The notes: generated by a model not told the origin, from the sequence alone. A stretch of 64,000 bases of DNA from Sycobia sp. Sy_11 (GCA_018907035.1 JACCIC010000209.1:300001-364000); one strand, 5' to 3'; positions 27,159 through 39,218 are shown, numbered from the stretch's first letter. Translations and numbers: made by a program.

Positions 27159-27160
<2 letters not shown>
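24438..27160. other. CpG-rich blocks around an AT-rich spacer (24.9-25.6 kb)
   Basis: G runs at 24544-24552, 26607-26615 and 26670-26679. No gene seen. Confidence 0.55.

Positions 27161-27203
<43 letters not shown>
27161..27203. repeat. (TA)n microsatellite
   Basis: About 21 copies. Confidence 0.97.
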
Positions 27204-27207
<4 letters not shown>

Positions 27208-27314
27208 CCGGGCGCCCCAGCGCCGTCGCTATCGCCGCGGAATTTCGCGCTCCCTGCGCGCGAGAAATCGCGTGCGTATCCGTATCTCCTTCTCGCTCCC
27301 TGTCGAACCCCCTT

Positions 27315-27318
<4 letters not shown>

Positions 27319-27347
<29 letters not shown>
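27319..27347. repeat. (CT)n microsatellite
   Basis: About 14 copies. Confidence 0.97.
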
Positions 27348-27359
<12 letters not shown>

Positions 27360-27498
27360 ACTCTCGCTCTGTCTCACTCGCTCTTTATCTTTCGCCCGAC
27401 TTTATCGAACAATGTGTTTGTCGGCCGCTACAGGGGCTACTCCGGGACTCGAAACCGCGTATAGTGTTTTGTCAGACGCGTGGCGAGGAAAAACAGAA

Positions 27499-27539
<41 letters not shown>

Positions 27540-27546
27540 AGAGAGA
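27499..27546. repeat. (GA)n microsatellite
   Basis: About 24 copies with one GG interruption; complementary to the CT tract 150 bp upstream. Confidence 0.97.
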
Positions 27547-27821
27547 ACGAGTTAAATTACACGCATTTGCATTATATATATTGGCGTATTGCACTGTTCC
27601 GAGTTTTCCATAATTGGCTACTACGACATGACATACGTAAGCATTATTTACAGAAACGCCCATTTTTAATTTTTTCGTTAGGAGTTCGCTTGGAATATAG
27701 TTTATGTTATCCTTTTTTTTTAAGTTTTTGAAAAGAGACTGACTCACTTCCCTGCGAGTATTACGCTTTTATTATATGCTTCTATTCTCATAATAATACA
27801 AACAGAATTATGTACGAAGCA

Positions 27822-27823
<2 letters not shown>

Positions 27824-27868
<45 letters not shown>
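27824..27868. repeat. (TA)n microsatellite
   Basis: About 22 copies. Confidence 0.97.
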
Positions 27869-27870
<2 letters not shown>

Positions 27871-29035
27871 GAGATTATATTTGAATTATCAAGTCGATAA
27901 ATGGAACCGAAAACAATAAGAAGGATATGTGAAAATGTGTTTCTTGGCAATTTATTTATTGCGGAACATTCGGATGACCTTATTGGGTGTGCGTATTTGA
28001 GGTTGGAAAACAGCAAAAGTATGTATTGTTTTATATAATTTTCTCATGATCAGCATTGCTTTATTTACCCTCCATGTTCTAATCGTTTTTCATTAAAACT
28101 CGTACCACAAATAGTTCACTCCTATATCACATGATACGAAACGTTTTCAAGTTATCTTATTGATTGCATCTATATTTTGCATCATTTTCACGATTTGCAT
28201 CCCTTACTGCCTTTGAGGGTCGATTAACAATTCGACAAATCCCTTTAGTCATATAAAATGTTTCATACCTTATTAGTCTCTAATTTGCTGGCAAAATGAT
28301 TGAGTTTAAATTTCTTACTTTTGATGACATGTCAAAAATTCCACGATGTAGTTGATGTTTTCAATTGTTTAACAAACGGCAAAATCAACGGTCCGTTAAA
28401 AACCTCACGGATTTCCTTCTGCTCTCGAAACAGCGAACAATTTTGACAAAAACAGTCTATCTTCGCGGTCACTCCTCAACCGGGTCGAGTTATTCATCGA
28501 CTGCGCTATATGTTGAAATAACTTTTCCTATCGCTCGCCAATCTCCATCCCGTGAGCTCGATCGCGCAAGCATCGCGAAGTGCAATTAATCATGTGCGAA
28601 TGGCAATAAAGATCAGAACGCGATCGTAAGAAAATCGAATTTCTTTAGCCCTCGCCCCGGGCGAACGTCCTCGAGGAGCAGCTAAGGAGGCAGAGTGTGC
28701 GTATATATGGTACGTATATCTATATCTATATATCTACGCGCGCCACCTGTCACGGACTCGCTTCATCCGCGCGACGGAGAGAGTAGCCGATACCCCCCGC
28801 CCCGCCCCCCCGCCGCCCGCCATCCTCCACCCACGGCGCGCGCCTTGTGTTCCTAATGCGCATATTTCGTCGATCGAACTGTATATATAATAATATGTAT
28901 TGTATGTGGCATAAGCAATGCGAATGGAAAGGCGACGGGGCACGCGCGCGAAAGGAACGGCTAAAATAATAATCCGCGCGAGAGCGATGATTGAGATTTA
29001 TCGTTTTGCTCTCCCGAGCGCGATTGCGTGCGCGT
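27869..29035. other. AT-rich spacer with repeat copy A, then CpG-rich block
   Basis: Apart from the dispersed repeat nothing is recognised. Confidence 0.5.
28315..28640 (+). repeat. dispersed repeat, copy A
   Basis: About 325 bp that aligns colinearly, by eye, with 31625-31965. Shared blocks include TTTCTTACTTTTG near 28317, AAACAGC.AACAA near 28428, CTTCGCGGTC.CT.CTCA at about 28459, TTATTCATC near 28491, and CGATCGTAAGA near 28622. Identity looks like 65-75 % in the better blocks. A 74-residue open frame crosses it, but copy B does not preserve the same peptide well, so coding is not supported. Family unknown. Confidence 0.6.
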
Positions 29036-29068
<33 letters not shown>

Positions 29069-29069
29069 C
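29036..29069. repeat. compound (CA)n(TA)n
   Basis: CA then TA. Confidence 0.95.
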
Positions 29070-29268
29070 AGTCAGGGATCAGCGCCTCGGGCGCGGGCAT
29101 GTATATAATATATATATACTTGTGCACCGACACTTCTCACGCGCGGCCCTTCCGCCTCTATATATGTGTATAATATACTCCATACCTCTGACGGGAGGCA
29201 CGCGCGAACGGTTATCTATCGCGGGTTAGCGCGCGATTCTCCATATCCGAGGCGCGCCTTTCTTTCTT

Positions 29269-29269
<1 letters not shown>

Positions 29270-29300
<31 letters not shown>
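29270..29300. repeat. T31 homopolymer
   Basis: Preceded by TTTC units. It is also the pyrimidine side of a potential poly(A) tail on the minus strand. Confidence 0.95.
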
Positions 29301-29301
<1 letters not shown>

Positions 29302-29690
29302 TTCTCCGTCGTTTTGGACACGCCGAGTTTCCGAGGCGTGCAAGGCTACGAGAGAGAGAAGATGCGCTGAAGTAGATGAGCAATGGAGATCGTGAGGAAA
29401 GTGGTGCGGAGATAGCGATAATACAAGGAAAATCGACGTGATTTAAAGATGGTTTTTTTTTTGTAGATATCGGAATGGGACGCGGCCCAATTTTTCTGAA
29501 AACTTGTCACCACTGGATTACGATTATCGTAGTGTCTTTTGGCGGAAATTGAGTAGCCGTGGCAGAAATCGCAAAAATCATTATTTTTCGAATATATCTT
29601 AAAAAAAAAAACAAACAAAATTTGCAGATATATTATCGAAATGTATATTTTTTGTCCTCTGTAGATTTTTTGGTAGCACACCTATTTTAG

Positions 29691-29957
29691 CAAATAAATT
29701 AAACCGTTCAGTCGTAGTCATCATCATGCGCATCGACGGTGCTGTGACCGAAATCCCTTTATACTTGTTTATGCAATTTGTTCCAGAACAACTGTTTGCG
29801 GGGAAACAGGTATGCAAAGGAACATATTTTAGTTATATATTCGCTTCGCACTTGTTTTTGATATTTTTTGTTGTTGTATTTTTCCAGATAAATTCGAATC
29901 ATTTTTATGGTTTTCGACATGAAAATGTCAATTCAAGCAACATCCCAAAAAAAAAAC
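29691..29957 (+). CDS. possible pair of spliced exons, unknown product
   Basis: Possible internal exons. CCTATTTTAG (29681-29690) could be an acceptor. An open frame then runs to 29809 (NKLNRSVVVIIMRIDGAVTE and IPLYLFMQFVPEQLFAGKQ). CAG|GTATGC is a good donor at 29810 and TATTTTTCCAG a good acceptor ending at 29887, giving a 78-nt phase-0 intron. Exon B (29888-29957) reads INSNHFYGFRHENVNSSNIP plus lysines and ends at AAAAAC|GTAAGT, a consensus donor at 29958. The pattern of good splice sites is better than chance would usually give, but the intron is itself open and the peptide matches nothing I know. The minus strand is open here too. Confidence 0.2.
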
Positions 29958-30219
29958 GTAAGTATTTGCCAATTGTCGTGAAAATGAGGATTAACTTTTC
30001 TGGAGTACAGCCACATTGTTCAATTGCTTGGAAGATATATCGCTTTTGTACAGAAACAATATGTAGAACAGACAGCGTGTATTTTAAGCAGCTGTTAAAT
30101 TAAATATTTTTCTTGACGATCGATTCTCTGAGGGAATAGGAATTTACGCCAATAGCCACTACGATATTCCAAGCTCGCTTTCAATCAAATCGGTACTGAC
30201 GCGAGCTTTTCGCAAGTCA

Positions 30220-30242
30220 ATCCTTTTATATTATAAAAGGAT
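30220..30242. repeat. perfect palindrome, 11-bp arms
   Basis: ATCCTTTTATA, one T, then TATAAAAGGAT. It contains TATAAAA on each strand, so it could be read as a pair of TATA-like boxes, but no transcript start is evident. Confidence 0.75.
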
Positions 30243-31624
30243 ATTTATTATAATCAAAGGATGTAGATAATATTTATCGAAAATATTTTCGTATGCGCAT
30301 GCGTGCGCGTCTCATAAGTAAATAGACAAACGATAGGAGTATTTTTCGAAATTATGCAATTATCATTGTGCGACCGAAGTTTATTACAATAGATAAATAA
30401 TTTATCTGCATTATTTTGATTTTAACCGTAGCACACTTTCAATTTCATTACATTCAATAGCGCAACTCAATGTGTGTTAATGTTTTTCGTAAACCCATTG
30501 GAAAATTAAAATCTTCAGCCAAACGAACTGTAAAATAACGTCCCGCAGTAAATTTTCTGTTAATATCCCTCGCGCCGGCGAACGCCTTAGAATTGCGCAA
30601 ACACTGTTACACGTATAATTGTGCTACAACCCCCCCCCTCCCCCCATACATATATACAAACGCGTGCGCGCGCGCGCGCGCGCTCAAATCCACTCACGGC
30701 GGTTTACCGAGCCGTTTTCACGCCTCGAGGCCCCGGACCTCCTCCCGCGCGGAGGCAATTGGAAATTCGATAACGAGGCTCGGCAACGAGAGCTCCGCCG
30801 CACAAACAATAATCAACGACGACGCTCCGCGGCGCGGCGCCGGTGCGCGCCGTCGAAAGTCCCGCGGTCGTTCCGGCCGTCGGCCGTACACGTCGCCGGC
30901 GGTTGCGCAATGACGTTAAGAGCGTAACCGAGGCTGCGCGGCGTTCAAATGGGTGGGGGGGGGGAGGGGGCGATATGCGCGTTCGATAATTCGACGAATG
31001 GACGGGCGAACGCGTGGATCGTCTCCCTGGGGTAAGGTAACTGGCTCGCCGGGATCGCTTGGTGTCCATCACCCCCCCCCCTCACGCCCTATCACAGCCC
31101 TCGCGCGCACCTACAATACACGCGGCCTAATACACGTATAATGTCTTGATTCGAACACACGTGACGCGTCGTTACAATGTCTATGCATATATATATCCCT
31201 ACAAGCATGAATATACGCTTGGATAATATCCACGACGAACCGTCGACTTGCAAGTATATTCAAGGAGCTTCGTTGGATTCACCGGGCGTATCGCGACGGA
31301 ATATACTCTGCAGATATTCACGATCTATCGTTGGTGGATAATTAAATAGAGAATTGAAGAAAAAGAAAGACTTGCACGAACGAGCATATTATATGTACTT
31401 TGATAAATTATCGAATTACTCCTTCCGACAAGTCAAGATCAGCGTTACGTTTTCTTTTCTTTTTTAAAAATACCTATTTTTAAGGATGGTAATGTCATCG
31501 AAAACAAGGGCTTCTTCAATTTTTTCAGTGTAATAAGAATGATTTTAATCATGATATTATTATTATTATTATTATTTCTTTTTAAAATCGTATCTATATA
31601 AGTTTGGAGATGATTTTTATACCT

Positions 31625-31965
31625 ATTTGCACTTTGTCCAATTTCTTACTTTTGGTGTCGCGTCACATCCCAAACTCGGGTGATTTCTTGAATTTTGTTA
31701 ATAACGAAAGCAATGATAATCCATGTTTTCGTGCAACGTATGAGTATATCATATATCAAATAGCTTCTCTTATTTCCCATAAACAGCCAACAAACGGACA
31801 CGAACGGTCTCTTCTCGCGGTCGCTTCTCATTCGGATAATTATTCATCAATATATGTATAATAGTATTTTTTCTAAACTTTTCAATTTTTACCCTGTGCG
31901 TTCGATAATACAAGCGCCGCGAATGAGCCTTTGATGAACGTCGAAATAACGATCGTAAGACCGTT
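31625..31965 (+). repeat. dispersed repeat, copy B
   Basis: Divergent relative of copy A in the same orientation, 3.3 kb downstream. Matching blocks: AATTTCTTACTTTTGGTG near 31630, AAACAGCCAACAAACGGACA near 31781, TCTTCTCGCGGTCGCTTCTC near 31810, TTATTCATCAA near 31841, and ACGATCGTAAGA at about 31949. The order and spacing of blocks are conserved. Confidence 0.6.
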
Positions 31966-32360
31966 AAGGATATTTATATTAGCTTAACTCACGTACGAAT
32001 TATATTTAGGATAATAATATTTATTTTACATATAGAATTTTTCAAAAATTCACCAGTTAGTCCGAATCTGCTTATCCGTTTAGTGGGATTAAATCCCAAA
32101 AGTCCCAGGCAAGATTTTTTTCAACCTCAATTATTATATGGGTTGCGCGTTCTGTATGAAATTAAATCGTTAGATAATACGAATATTAGTGCTATATATA
32201 TGTTATGAATAACAATTAAGCGAATGTTTACTTTAACTCAATATTACCGCACATGTTCTTTAAACAGAATAGCCGACAATATAATCTTGTAATATTTTCT
32301 AATATTATTTATGTACTTATGTAACGAAATTTATATATCGAAATTTCTTGATAAATCACG

Positions 32361-32364
<4 letters not shown>

Positions 32365-32419
<55 letters not shown>
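32365..32419. repeat. (TA)n microsatellite
   Basis: About 27 copies. Confidence 0.97.
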
Positions 32420-32423
<4 letters not shown>

Positions 32424-33576
32424 AAACTACACACAATGAATTATACACATTGAATTATCTAATTATCCTGAGACTGCTGAAAAAAGAAATGGCTTTTCCA
32501 TAATGCCAACGTCGGCGAGGGATAACATCGCAATGCGCAATGCTCGTCGTCCACGCGTCTGCCTATACGGACTTTTCTCGATTCGACCATATCACTGGAA
32601 TGCAATTTCGCGAAGCGATAGGGAGCATCAATTGTGCAGGATAGGCGCGATTTTTAACAACTCCCATAAATCACGGGCCGACGAGACGGTGGCCGCGTCT
32701 CCAGCTTCTATTATGCCCGCGACGTTGGCGTCGTCGCGATGGGTGGGTGGGGAGCATAGACCGCCCACGCTCGCCGCGCCGATTCTACCGCGTCCCCGTC
32801 TGCTTGGGCGCTGGCGCAGGCACGTCGACCGCCCAATTCGGGACTAACGACCCGAGAGCGCGGCGGCTGACGAGAGATTACGCCGCGATATCCGACGATC
32901 TCGCGAGCGCTCGCGGACCGGTATAGCGCGGTTGGAGGGGGGAGGGTTTATGCGCGAAAGCCCCGCGAGCCGGAGCGCTCGGGTATTAGGAGGATTGAAA
33001 TATATATATATGTACATGGGAGCGGAAATGCGTTGGCTCGATTAACGGCCTTAATAAATTCGAAAGATGCGCGGTCGAGATAACAATGAAGCTAGGTGTA
33101 TTTATATATGTACTATATACGCCGCGGCGTTCACGGGATGGAAATGTGCCGAGATAGGAGAGAAGGTGCACGTGCGTTTGCGCGTATCGGAGGCGCGGAG
33201 CGCAGAGGGAGGAGGGGGGGGGGTTAAGATGCAGGTGCGAATTTCAGCGCTTTTACTCCAGGGCCGATTGTTCGAATGGGGAAAAAATTCGTCACTAATT
33301 GTGGATCGGGAGGCGTAACGAATGGGGTAACGAGGCTAGATCGAAAAGTTATTGAAAATTGCACTTGTATAGGATGATTTTCAATAACGAGTAATGTAGG
33401 CCGTATTAAATTATCTTATATAATTTAAAAAGCAATTTTTCATTTTAACTACTAAACAGTAGTTTTAAATGATCAAGAAAAATTAGCTTATCTTAAGATT
33501 ACAATTGTTATTGATAGCTGAACAAAGACCGGATGATTCTTCGAATTGACCGATCCCACACTCGCGGTCAAATATT
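32420..33576. other. CpG-rich block
   Basis: G10 run at 33214-33223. The 114-residue plus frame at 32503 is compositionally consistent with chance. Confidence 0.5.
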
Positions 33577-33586
33577 TATCTATCTA

Positions 33587-33648
<62 letters not shown>

Positions 33649-33650
33649 AC
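33577..33650. repeat. (TATC)n(TA)n compound
   Basis: Three TATC-like units, then TA with one TATTATAT interruption. Confidence 0.97.
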
Positions 33651-33759
33651 ATAAGTATCACATATATAATTTAATATATATTATACCAAATAGGCTGTAT
33701 TTTCTTTGGCAGGAGAGAAGAATCCAATTGACTCCCGAATTTTGTATATGATTTCATAC

Positions 33760-34135
33760 GAATTTCAATGATTTTAATTCATTTTAAATATTTTTCAATA
33801 TACGATTATTTTTAGAGTTTTTCTAAAAAGATTTCAAATGATTTTAAAAGTATACGTCTAAAGAATTTTAGAATTTCAAAGAGCGATTGCTTTGTTATAT
33901 GATTTCCTCTTATCTTTATCTATTCGTAATTTGATGTTATGCATTTTTATATTCGCATCATGCGTATGACTTCAAATGACTGATAATTATACATATTTCA
34001 AAATTTAAATAATTTGTATTAATTTCAAAATGACTTCAAATAATAAAAAAATTATTTTTAAAAGTACAAATAATTACAAATGATTTATAGATATTTTCAA
34101 ATGTTTTCAGATGACTTTGAAATATTTTAATAATC
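33760..34135. repeat. degenerate tandem array, TTTCAAATGA-like units
   Basis: AT-rich segment with many imperfect copies of a unit of about 12-18 nt resembling TTTCAAATGATTT (for example TTTCAAATGATTTTAAAA, ACTTCAAATGACTG, TTTCAAAATGACTTCAAAT, TTACAAATGATTTATAG, TTTTCAAATGTTTTCAGATG). The period is irregular. It looks like an old minisatellite. Confidence 0.55.
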
Positions 34136-34690
34136 CCTCATTAATACAGAATGTGTGAACAGATATACTCGTGTATATTGTGTAGGATTTATTTATTAAT
34201 TATTTCGTGTCATAACTATTCAGGTCGTATCAAATTTTGACAAAATTATGCCAAAATTGACAAAATCGCATCGATGACGTGAATAGAGTATAATTATCGA
34301 GCCAATAAAGAAAGAAATTTCTTCTATATTTTTTGTACTATGTACCAATTTCTATCAGTGACGACATCATAGAGATTAAAATAGATATGGATAAACATCC
34401 TTCGAACATACGCAACACATCTAATCTAATATCAATTTCAATCATCTCAGCATCGCTCCCCTCTCGATTACGCAGATGGCAATTCCGCGCCTCGCCAAAA
34501 AATCATAATTCCCTGCCCTGAGCCGGGGCGGGGGAGGGTGGTGCCGCTGCTTTCTCCCTCCTCTCTCTTTCTAATAAGACCGTGCACGGCCGGTCGACCG
34601 GTTTCCGGGAAAGTCGGCATCGGCGTGGTGCACGGTCGCCGTTATAACTTTGTCCCGATGCGCGTGCGCGTCTGTAATGACGTGGCTCGC

Positions 34691-34719
<29 letters not shown>
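34691..34719. repeat. (TA)n microsatellite
   Basis: About 14 copies. Confidence 0.95.
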
Positions 34720-34724
<5 letters not shown>

Positions 34725-34883
34725 GGTGCATGCACGCAATAAACCCTCGGACGCGCGGTGGACCCCCGTGGAGCTCCCACCAAGTACCGTCGCTCCGTCC
34801 CGCGTCGGGCGAGCGCGTGATCGCGAAGCGGTGCACGTTCGCAGATGTCACCTCTATATGTACACACTAAGTACGTGCGCGTA

Positions 34884-34892
34884 GATATATAT

Positions 34893-34931
<39 letters not shown>
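34884..34931. repeat. (TA)n microsatellite
   Basis: TA with one ATAATA phase break. Confidence 0.95.
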
Positions 34932-34936
<5 letters not shown>

Positions 34937-35561
34937 ATATGTATATGTATAAAAACGTCGGAGTGGTCCCGCTCGGCGTCGCGGTCCCGTATTTTTCGCG
35001 CACTCCCGCGAAAGCCTGGAAAAACGTCGGCGGTGGGATGGATATCATAGATTCTGCTCTCTACCTCTCTCTCTCTCTCTCTCTCGCTCTCTCTCTTATT
35101 ATATAGGTTCATTCTGCTTGTTAGTGTATGAAGGTAAAGTTTGAATACGGCACTTAATTTTTTTGACTGATAAACGTAAGACTGACTCTTTCTATGTTTG
35201 TATTTATATCATGTTTTGTACGGATGATATCTTCAAATCTGCTAGTGCTTCTATCTTTATTGTATTGATCGAAGAGCGTATTTGGTGCTATATATTATAG
35301 TAGATTTATTTTAATACTACTCATTGTACTGTCGTTACTTTTGCTATATTGCCTCTGGCAGTGTAGTTGATTTTATTTTATTTTTATTGCGTTACAAAAT
35401 CTACATTTTGATACAGTCATATTGGCCGGATATAATAATAATCAGAGCGAAATTTCTGTAGAATGGCGAAGAGTCGATGGATTTTCTTCACCCGATTCCA
35501 CTGCTGACGTTAGACGTATATAGGTGTGATTATAAACATTAGCCGACGCGCACGCGATGCA

Positions 35562-35563
<2 letters not shown>

Positions 35564-35617
<54 letters not shown>
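35564..35617. repeat. (TA)n microsatellite
   Basis: About 27 copies. Confidence 0.97.
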
Positions 35618-35620
<3 letters not shown>

Positions 35621-36798
35621 TGTAAATGTTCTTGCGTAACCGGAATTCTGACAATGTTTATATATTATCACATTCGCATTAGACGCGTGCGTGCGTAGGG
35701 TAATTTTACGGTACACCGAAACGTGAAATCTCGTATAAGCGTCGCTACACACACACAGACACACACACACGTATATATCACGAAAGTTTATCCGTTCTTC
35801 TCCGTAAATTCAGAAAGACAGTAACGGCGTTTATACGTACACGCCCTCGTTTTTTGCCTCGAATTTACGTTTATGCAATGCTGACCGTATACAGTTTAAA
35901 TTTCAAAATCTATAAAGCACAGTCGGACGCTATATATACGCATACTTTATTGAAAAGTAGATACAGTCTTGCGGCATATATTATGTCAGAATCTATCGCA
36001 GTGCAGTATTAAACATTTGCCATGATTTTACTGTAATTTACTTAACGATGAATTATCGACGGTAGCACGGCGTACGCGACCATATTACGTTCAATTGGAT
36101 ATGTGATAATTGCAAGTCCGGACTGAGTGAAGCAGAATTCTTCGTATATATATATATAGATAGATAAACACTGTCTGAAGTCGTTGAAAAAAAAATCTAT
36201 CCGCATTATTCGCCCGACGTAAGGGAGCTCCCCCCCGCCATTCGTCTTTCGCACGCCTCGACGCACGCGCTGCCAACAACAAGCCCTCGTTTACAACTAG
36301 ACACGTGACATTTTTTATTCCGCGTTCCAGTTAGCAACGGCGACCGATCCGGGGGGGGGGACGATTTACGTCACTACGCCGGAGTCGATAGGTCTTGCAT
36401 TTGTCGAATATGTGTTATTACTTACCGTATCTGTTTCCTTTTTTTTGACGTTGGTCAAATCGACGACCGTCAAAATATTTCCTTACTTTTTTCAAATCCA
36501 TTTGTGAGAGAAAAGAGGATTTTTTTCAATGCGGTTGTATTTTCTCATTGGCCGTTAAGCCATCAGTTCGACACAGGAACACAGCCAGGCAAATGAAGCT
36601 CGCGACTACCCCAATAGCGCCACTTGTACTCGCCGTATCGAAAATCCCGCTTTCCCCCCGCCCCCGAAAAGAAGCCACGTCAATTCCGTCAGATCCCCGC
36701 CTGTGCGGCCGATCGACGAGTGCGCCCCCGGTCCAGCTACGACGAGGACACCGAGCTCGGCGGCCCACGACAAGCACGCGCCCAGTCGGTCGAGCGGT

Positions 36799-36825
36799 TG
36801 GCTGACTGGCTGGCTGGCTGGCCGG
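36799..36825. repeat. (GGCT)n tract
   Basis: GGCT/GACT units; encodes the Pro-Ala-Ser-Gln stretch of the spurious minus frame. Confidence 0.85.
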
Positions 36826-37482
36826 CTTGTTCGCATCCTGGGGCTCTCGATGCCCCGGTGGCCCCGCGATCGCTCGATGAATCTTGCTCGACTGATCGGA
36901 CCGAAGCAGGGGGGGGGGGTGGGCGAGGCGTCGCTTCGCGTTAGTCCCGTTTACAGCGCCGTTGATTAACGACAGCGGGACGAGGCCAGGGGGGCGGCGT
37001 CGCTGTCGCCGGGCACTCGGTCGCCGGATGTTCACGGAAGCGCTGGGTAATCGGCGAGCGGGCTGGTCAGCGGTACGTTCGAGTTGACACTGTGGTCCGC
37101 GTATTTCATCGAGGCGTCGCGTAAAGTCACGGCGTCGATCCTTCCACGAGCCAATCCTGAATCTATATGCGTATCGTAAGATTATTTTTTTTTTTATCAT
37201 TTTACTTCCCAACCGTGGGGGCTGCGAAACCGGTGCGAAAGAATCCTCGATACGGTTACATCAGTACGGGATTGTACCTTCGCACTTTTCCGAGTCCCGC
37301 TCTTACGTTTTATACGATTTTAGCAAATTAATCGTCTTTGTGACAGACGTCTTGGGATCAGACGATGGTTTCACACTCGGCAAAGCCGCAATTATCCTTG
37401 GCCCTCGCGCACAGGATCCCCGATTACCGATGGAGGCTTCGATCGTGCGTCTAATTCAAATGGAGCTGCAGGCCATGTGTGC

Positions 37483-37529
<47 letters not shown>
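37483..37529. repeat. (TA)n microsatellite
   Basis: About 23 copies. Confidence 0.97.
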
Positions 37530-37531
<2 letters not shown>

Positions 37532-38267
37532 TATATATCCTAGGTCTGTGCCCAACCGCTTTCGCGCAATTTTCCACGCATAGCTGCACGATCGGCCGGC
37601 TAGTTAGCCGGCGTCTGGCGGTGTGGCAGCCGCGCGGCGATCGCCTCCGCCCCCCCCCCACCCGCGACCGGCCCGCGACTGAATTATGGCGTCGACAGGT
37701 ACACGGGTGGTGTCGGACCCCCCATCGCGCGCCGCGCTTGTGCAAATCGCGCTCGATCACGCGGACGGCAGCTCCGCCTATACCAAAACGAAAAGAAAAA
37801 CGTAAAAAAGGAATAAAAAAAAAAATTAAAAGAAAAAGCACCACGGCCGCGTGCGTGCCGTTTCTATGTGTGTCTGCTGCACGGGGAGAGAGGGGCTAAA
37901 AAATGCCATCGGCCCCCCCACGGGGCAGCGCCGATTAATTTCGCGGGCGAAATTTCGCCGGGGCTCTCGGTGAATGATCGATCCTCGCCCGCGGCCCCTC
38001 CTCGGACGCCCGACTGAAATATGTCCCATTGTCGAGCGCGACGTAGGGTTAAATTAACTGCTCGGTCCCGTTAACCGTAATCGGCGCGGGCCGCACGGGC
38101 GAAAAAATTGCAAACTGTTGGACGGCCGCGATAAGACTCGCGGCAAGAGGTGCGCGGGGTGGCCGGTGGGGGCGAGATTTTTTCCCGATTCGCGGAAAAC
38201 CCTTTCAATTTCAGCGGTTAACGCAGCTATAACGCGCGCTACTCGCGGCGATTTACGGCTTTTCGTG

Positions 38268-38296
<29 letters not shown>
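38268..38296. repeat. T29 homopolymer
   Basis: Uninterrupted. Confidence 0.95.
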
Positions 38297-38298
<2 letters not shown>

Positions 38299-38568
38299 TT
38301 ATCGTATGGTTGAGAGAAAGAGAGAGAGGGAAAGCCGCAATCGAGGAAATCGATTAAGACGTTATAAATTGCAAAATCCCCTCCCCCCTCCCAATCCCCC
38401 TTTCGTTCGAATCGAACTTTTTCAATTTCGCCCGTAAAATCAACACGCTCGCGCGCGCTCGTTATCTCTTAAGTCTATATTACGTATGTATTGGAGAAAA
38501 AACCGCCTGGAGCATAATAAATTAATTAAACCTTCAACCCTCGTTTCACACCTTTCGTGCCATAAATA

Positions 38569-38571
38569 ATA

Positions 38572-38624
<53 letters not shown>

Positions 38625-38636
38625 ATATATATGTAT
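38569..38636. repeat. (TA)n microsatellite, interrupted
   Basis: TA with TGTA, TACA and TCTA variants. Confidence 0.95.
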
Positions 38637-39107
38637 ATTTATATATACCTTGCACTCCCCCGCTAAAAAACAATCAGCCTCACCGTCTATCCAGCTGCCC
38701 CTCGGCAACAATCGACGCGTCTTGCATCATATATACGTATATGGACACACAGATACATTGGGCGTACCAATAATGACTCGCGCACCGGCTGCGACTTCTT
38801 TTCCCGCCCCTCGGGGGGCGAGCAACCTCCATCCTTCTCTCCCTCGTCCCCATCATCCTGCCGGCGCTCGTTCGACGAATCCCGGATGACGGGGTGAGTG
38901 GCAAAAGACGTGGCGAAGTGAGGGGGGAAGGAGGAGCAAGGGCTCCCGCTCGCCTTATCATCCGGGAGACACGCGCGAGGGGCGCATGCAAAAGAAGGTA
39001 TCGCTGGCTGCATTCTCGCGCGTTCCGCGAGCGAAAGAGGGAGGGAGGACTTGGGCGCAAGATCGCGCAGGAAAAGAATAACCTGCGCAACTCTCGGGGC
39101 TCGGCTG

Positions 39108-39109
<2 letters not shown>

Positions 39110-39155
<46 letters not shown>

Positions 39156-39218
39156 CACATATTTATATATGTGTGTATATATATATATGTGTGTGTGTGT
39201 GTATATATATATATATAC
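39110..39218. repeat. long alternating purine-pyrimidine tract (CA/TA/TG)
   Basis: (CA)n, then TA/TG/TA segments; about 110 bp of nearly perfect alternation. Confidence 0.95.

Larger units (their letters stand above)
29958..32364. other. AT-rich / CpG-rich / AT-rich mosaic
   Basis: Palindrome at 30220; G/C runs at 30630-30638, 30955-30964 and 31072-31081; ATT repeat at 31555-31576; repeat copy B. Confidence 0.5.
34136..36200. other. mixed spacer
   Basis: CpG-rich at 34.45-35.05 kb, AT-rich around it. No gene seen. Confidence 0.5.

Noticed and set aside
28365..28589. 74-residue frame in repeat copy A as a gene
   Set aside because: Related copies at 31.6 and 58.3 kb do not keep the frame, so it is treated as repeat sequence.
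36526..37212. 228-residue minus-strand open frame, among the longest in the window
   Set aside because: Stop-poor CpG-rich DNA. The peptide is Arg/Pro/Ala-rich with a Pro-Ala-Ser-Gln run from a GGCT repeat, and several overlapping frames are also open.
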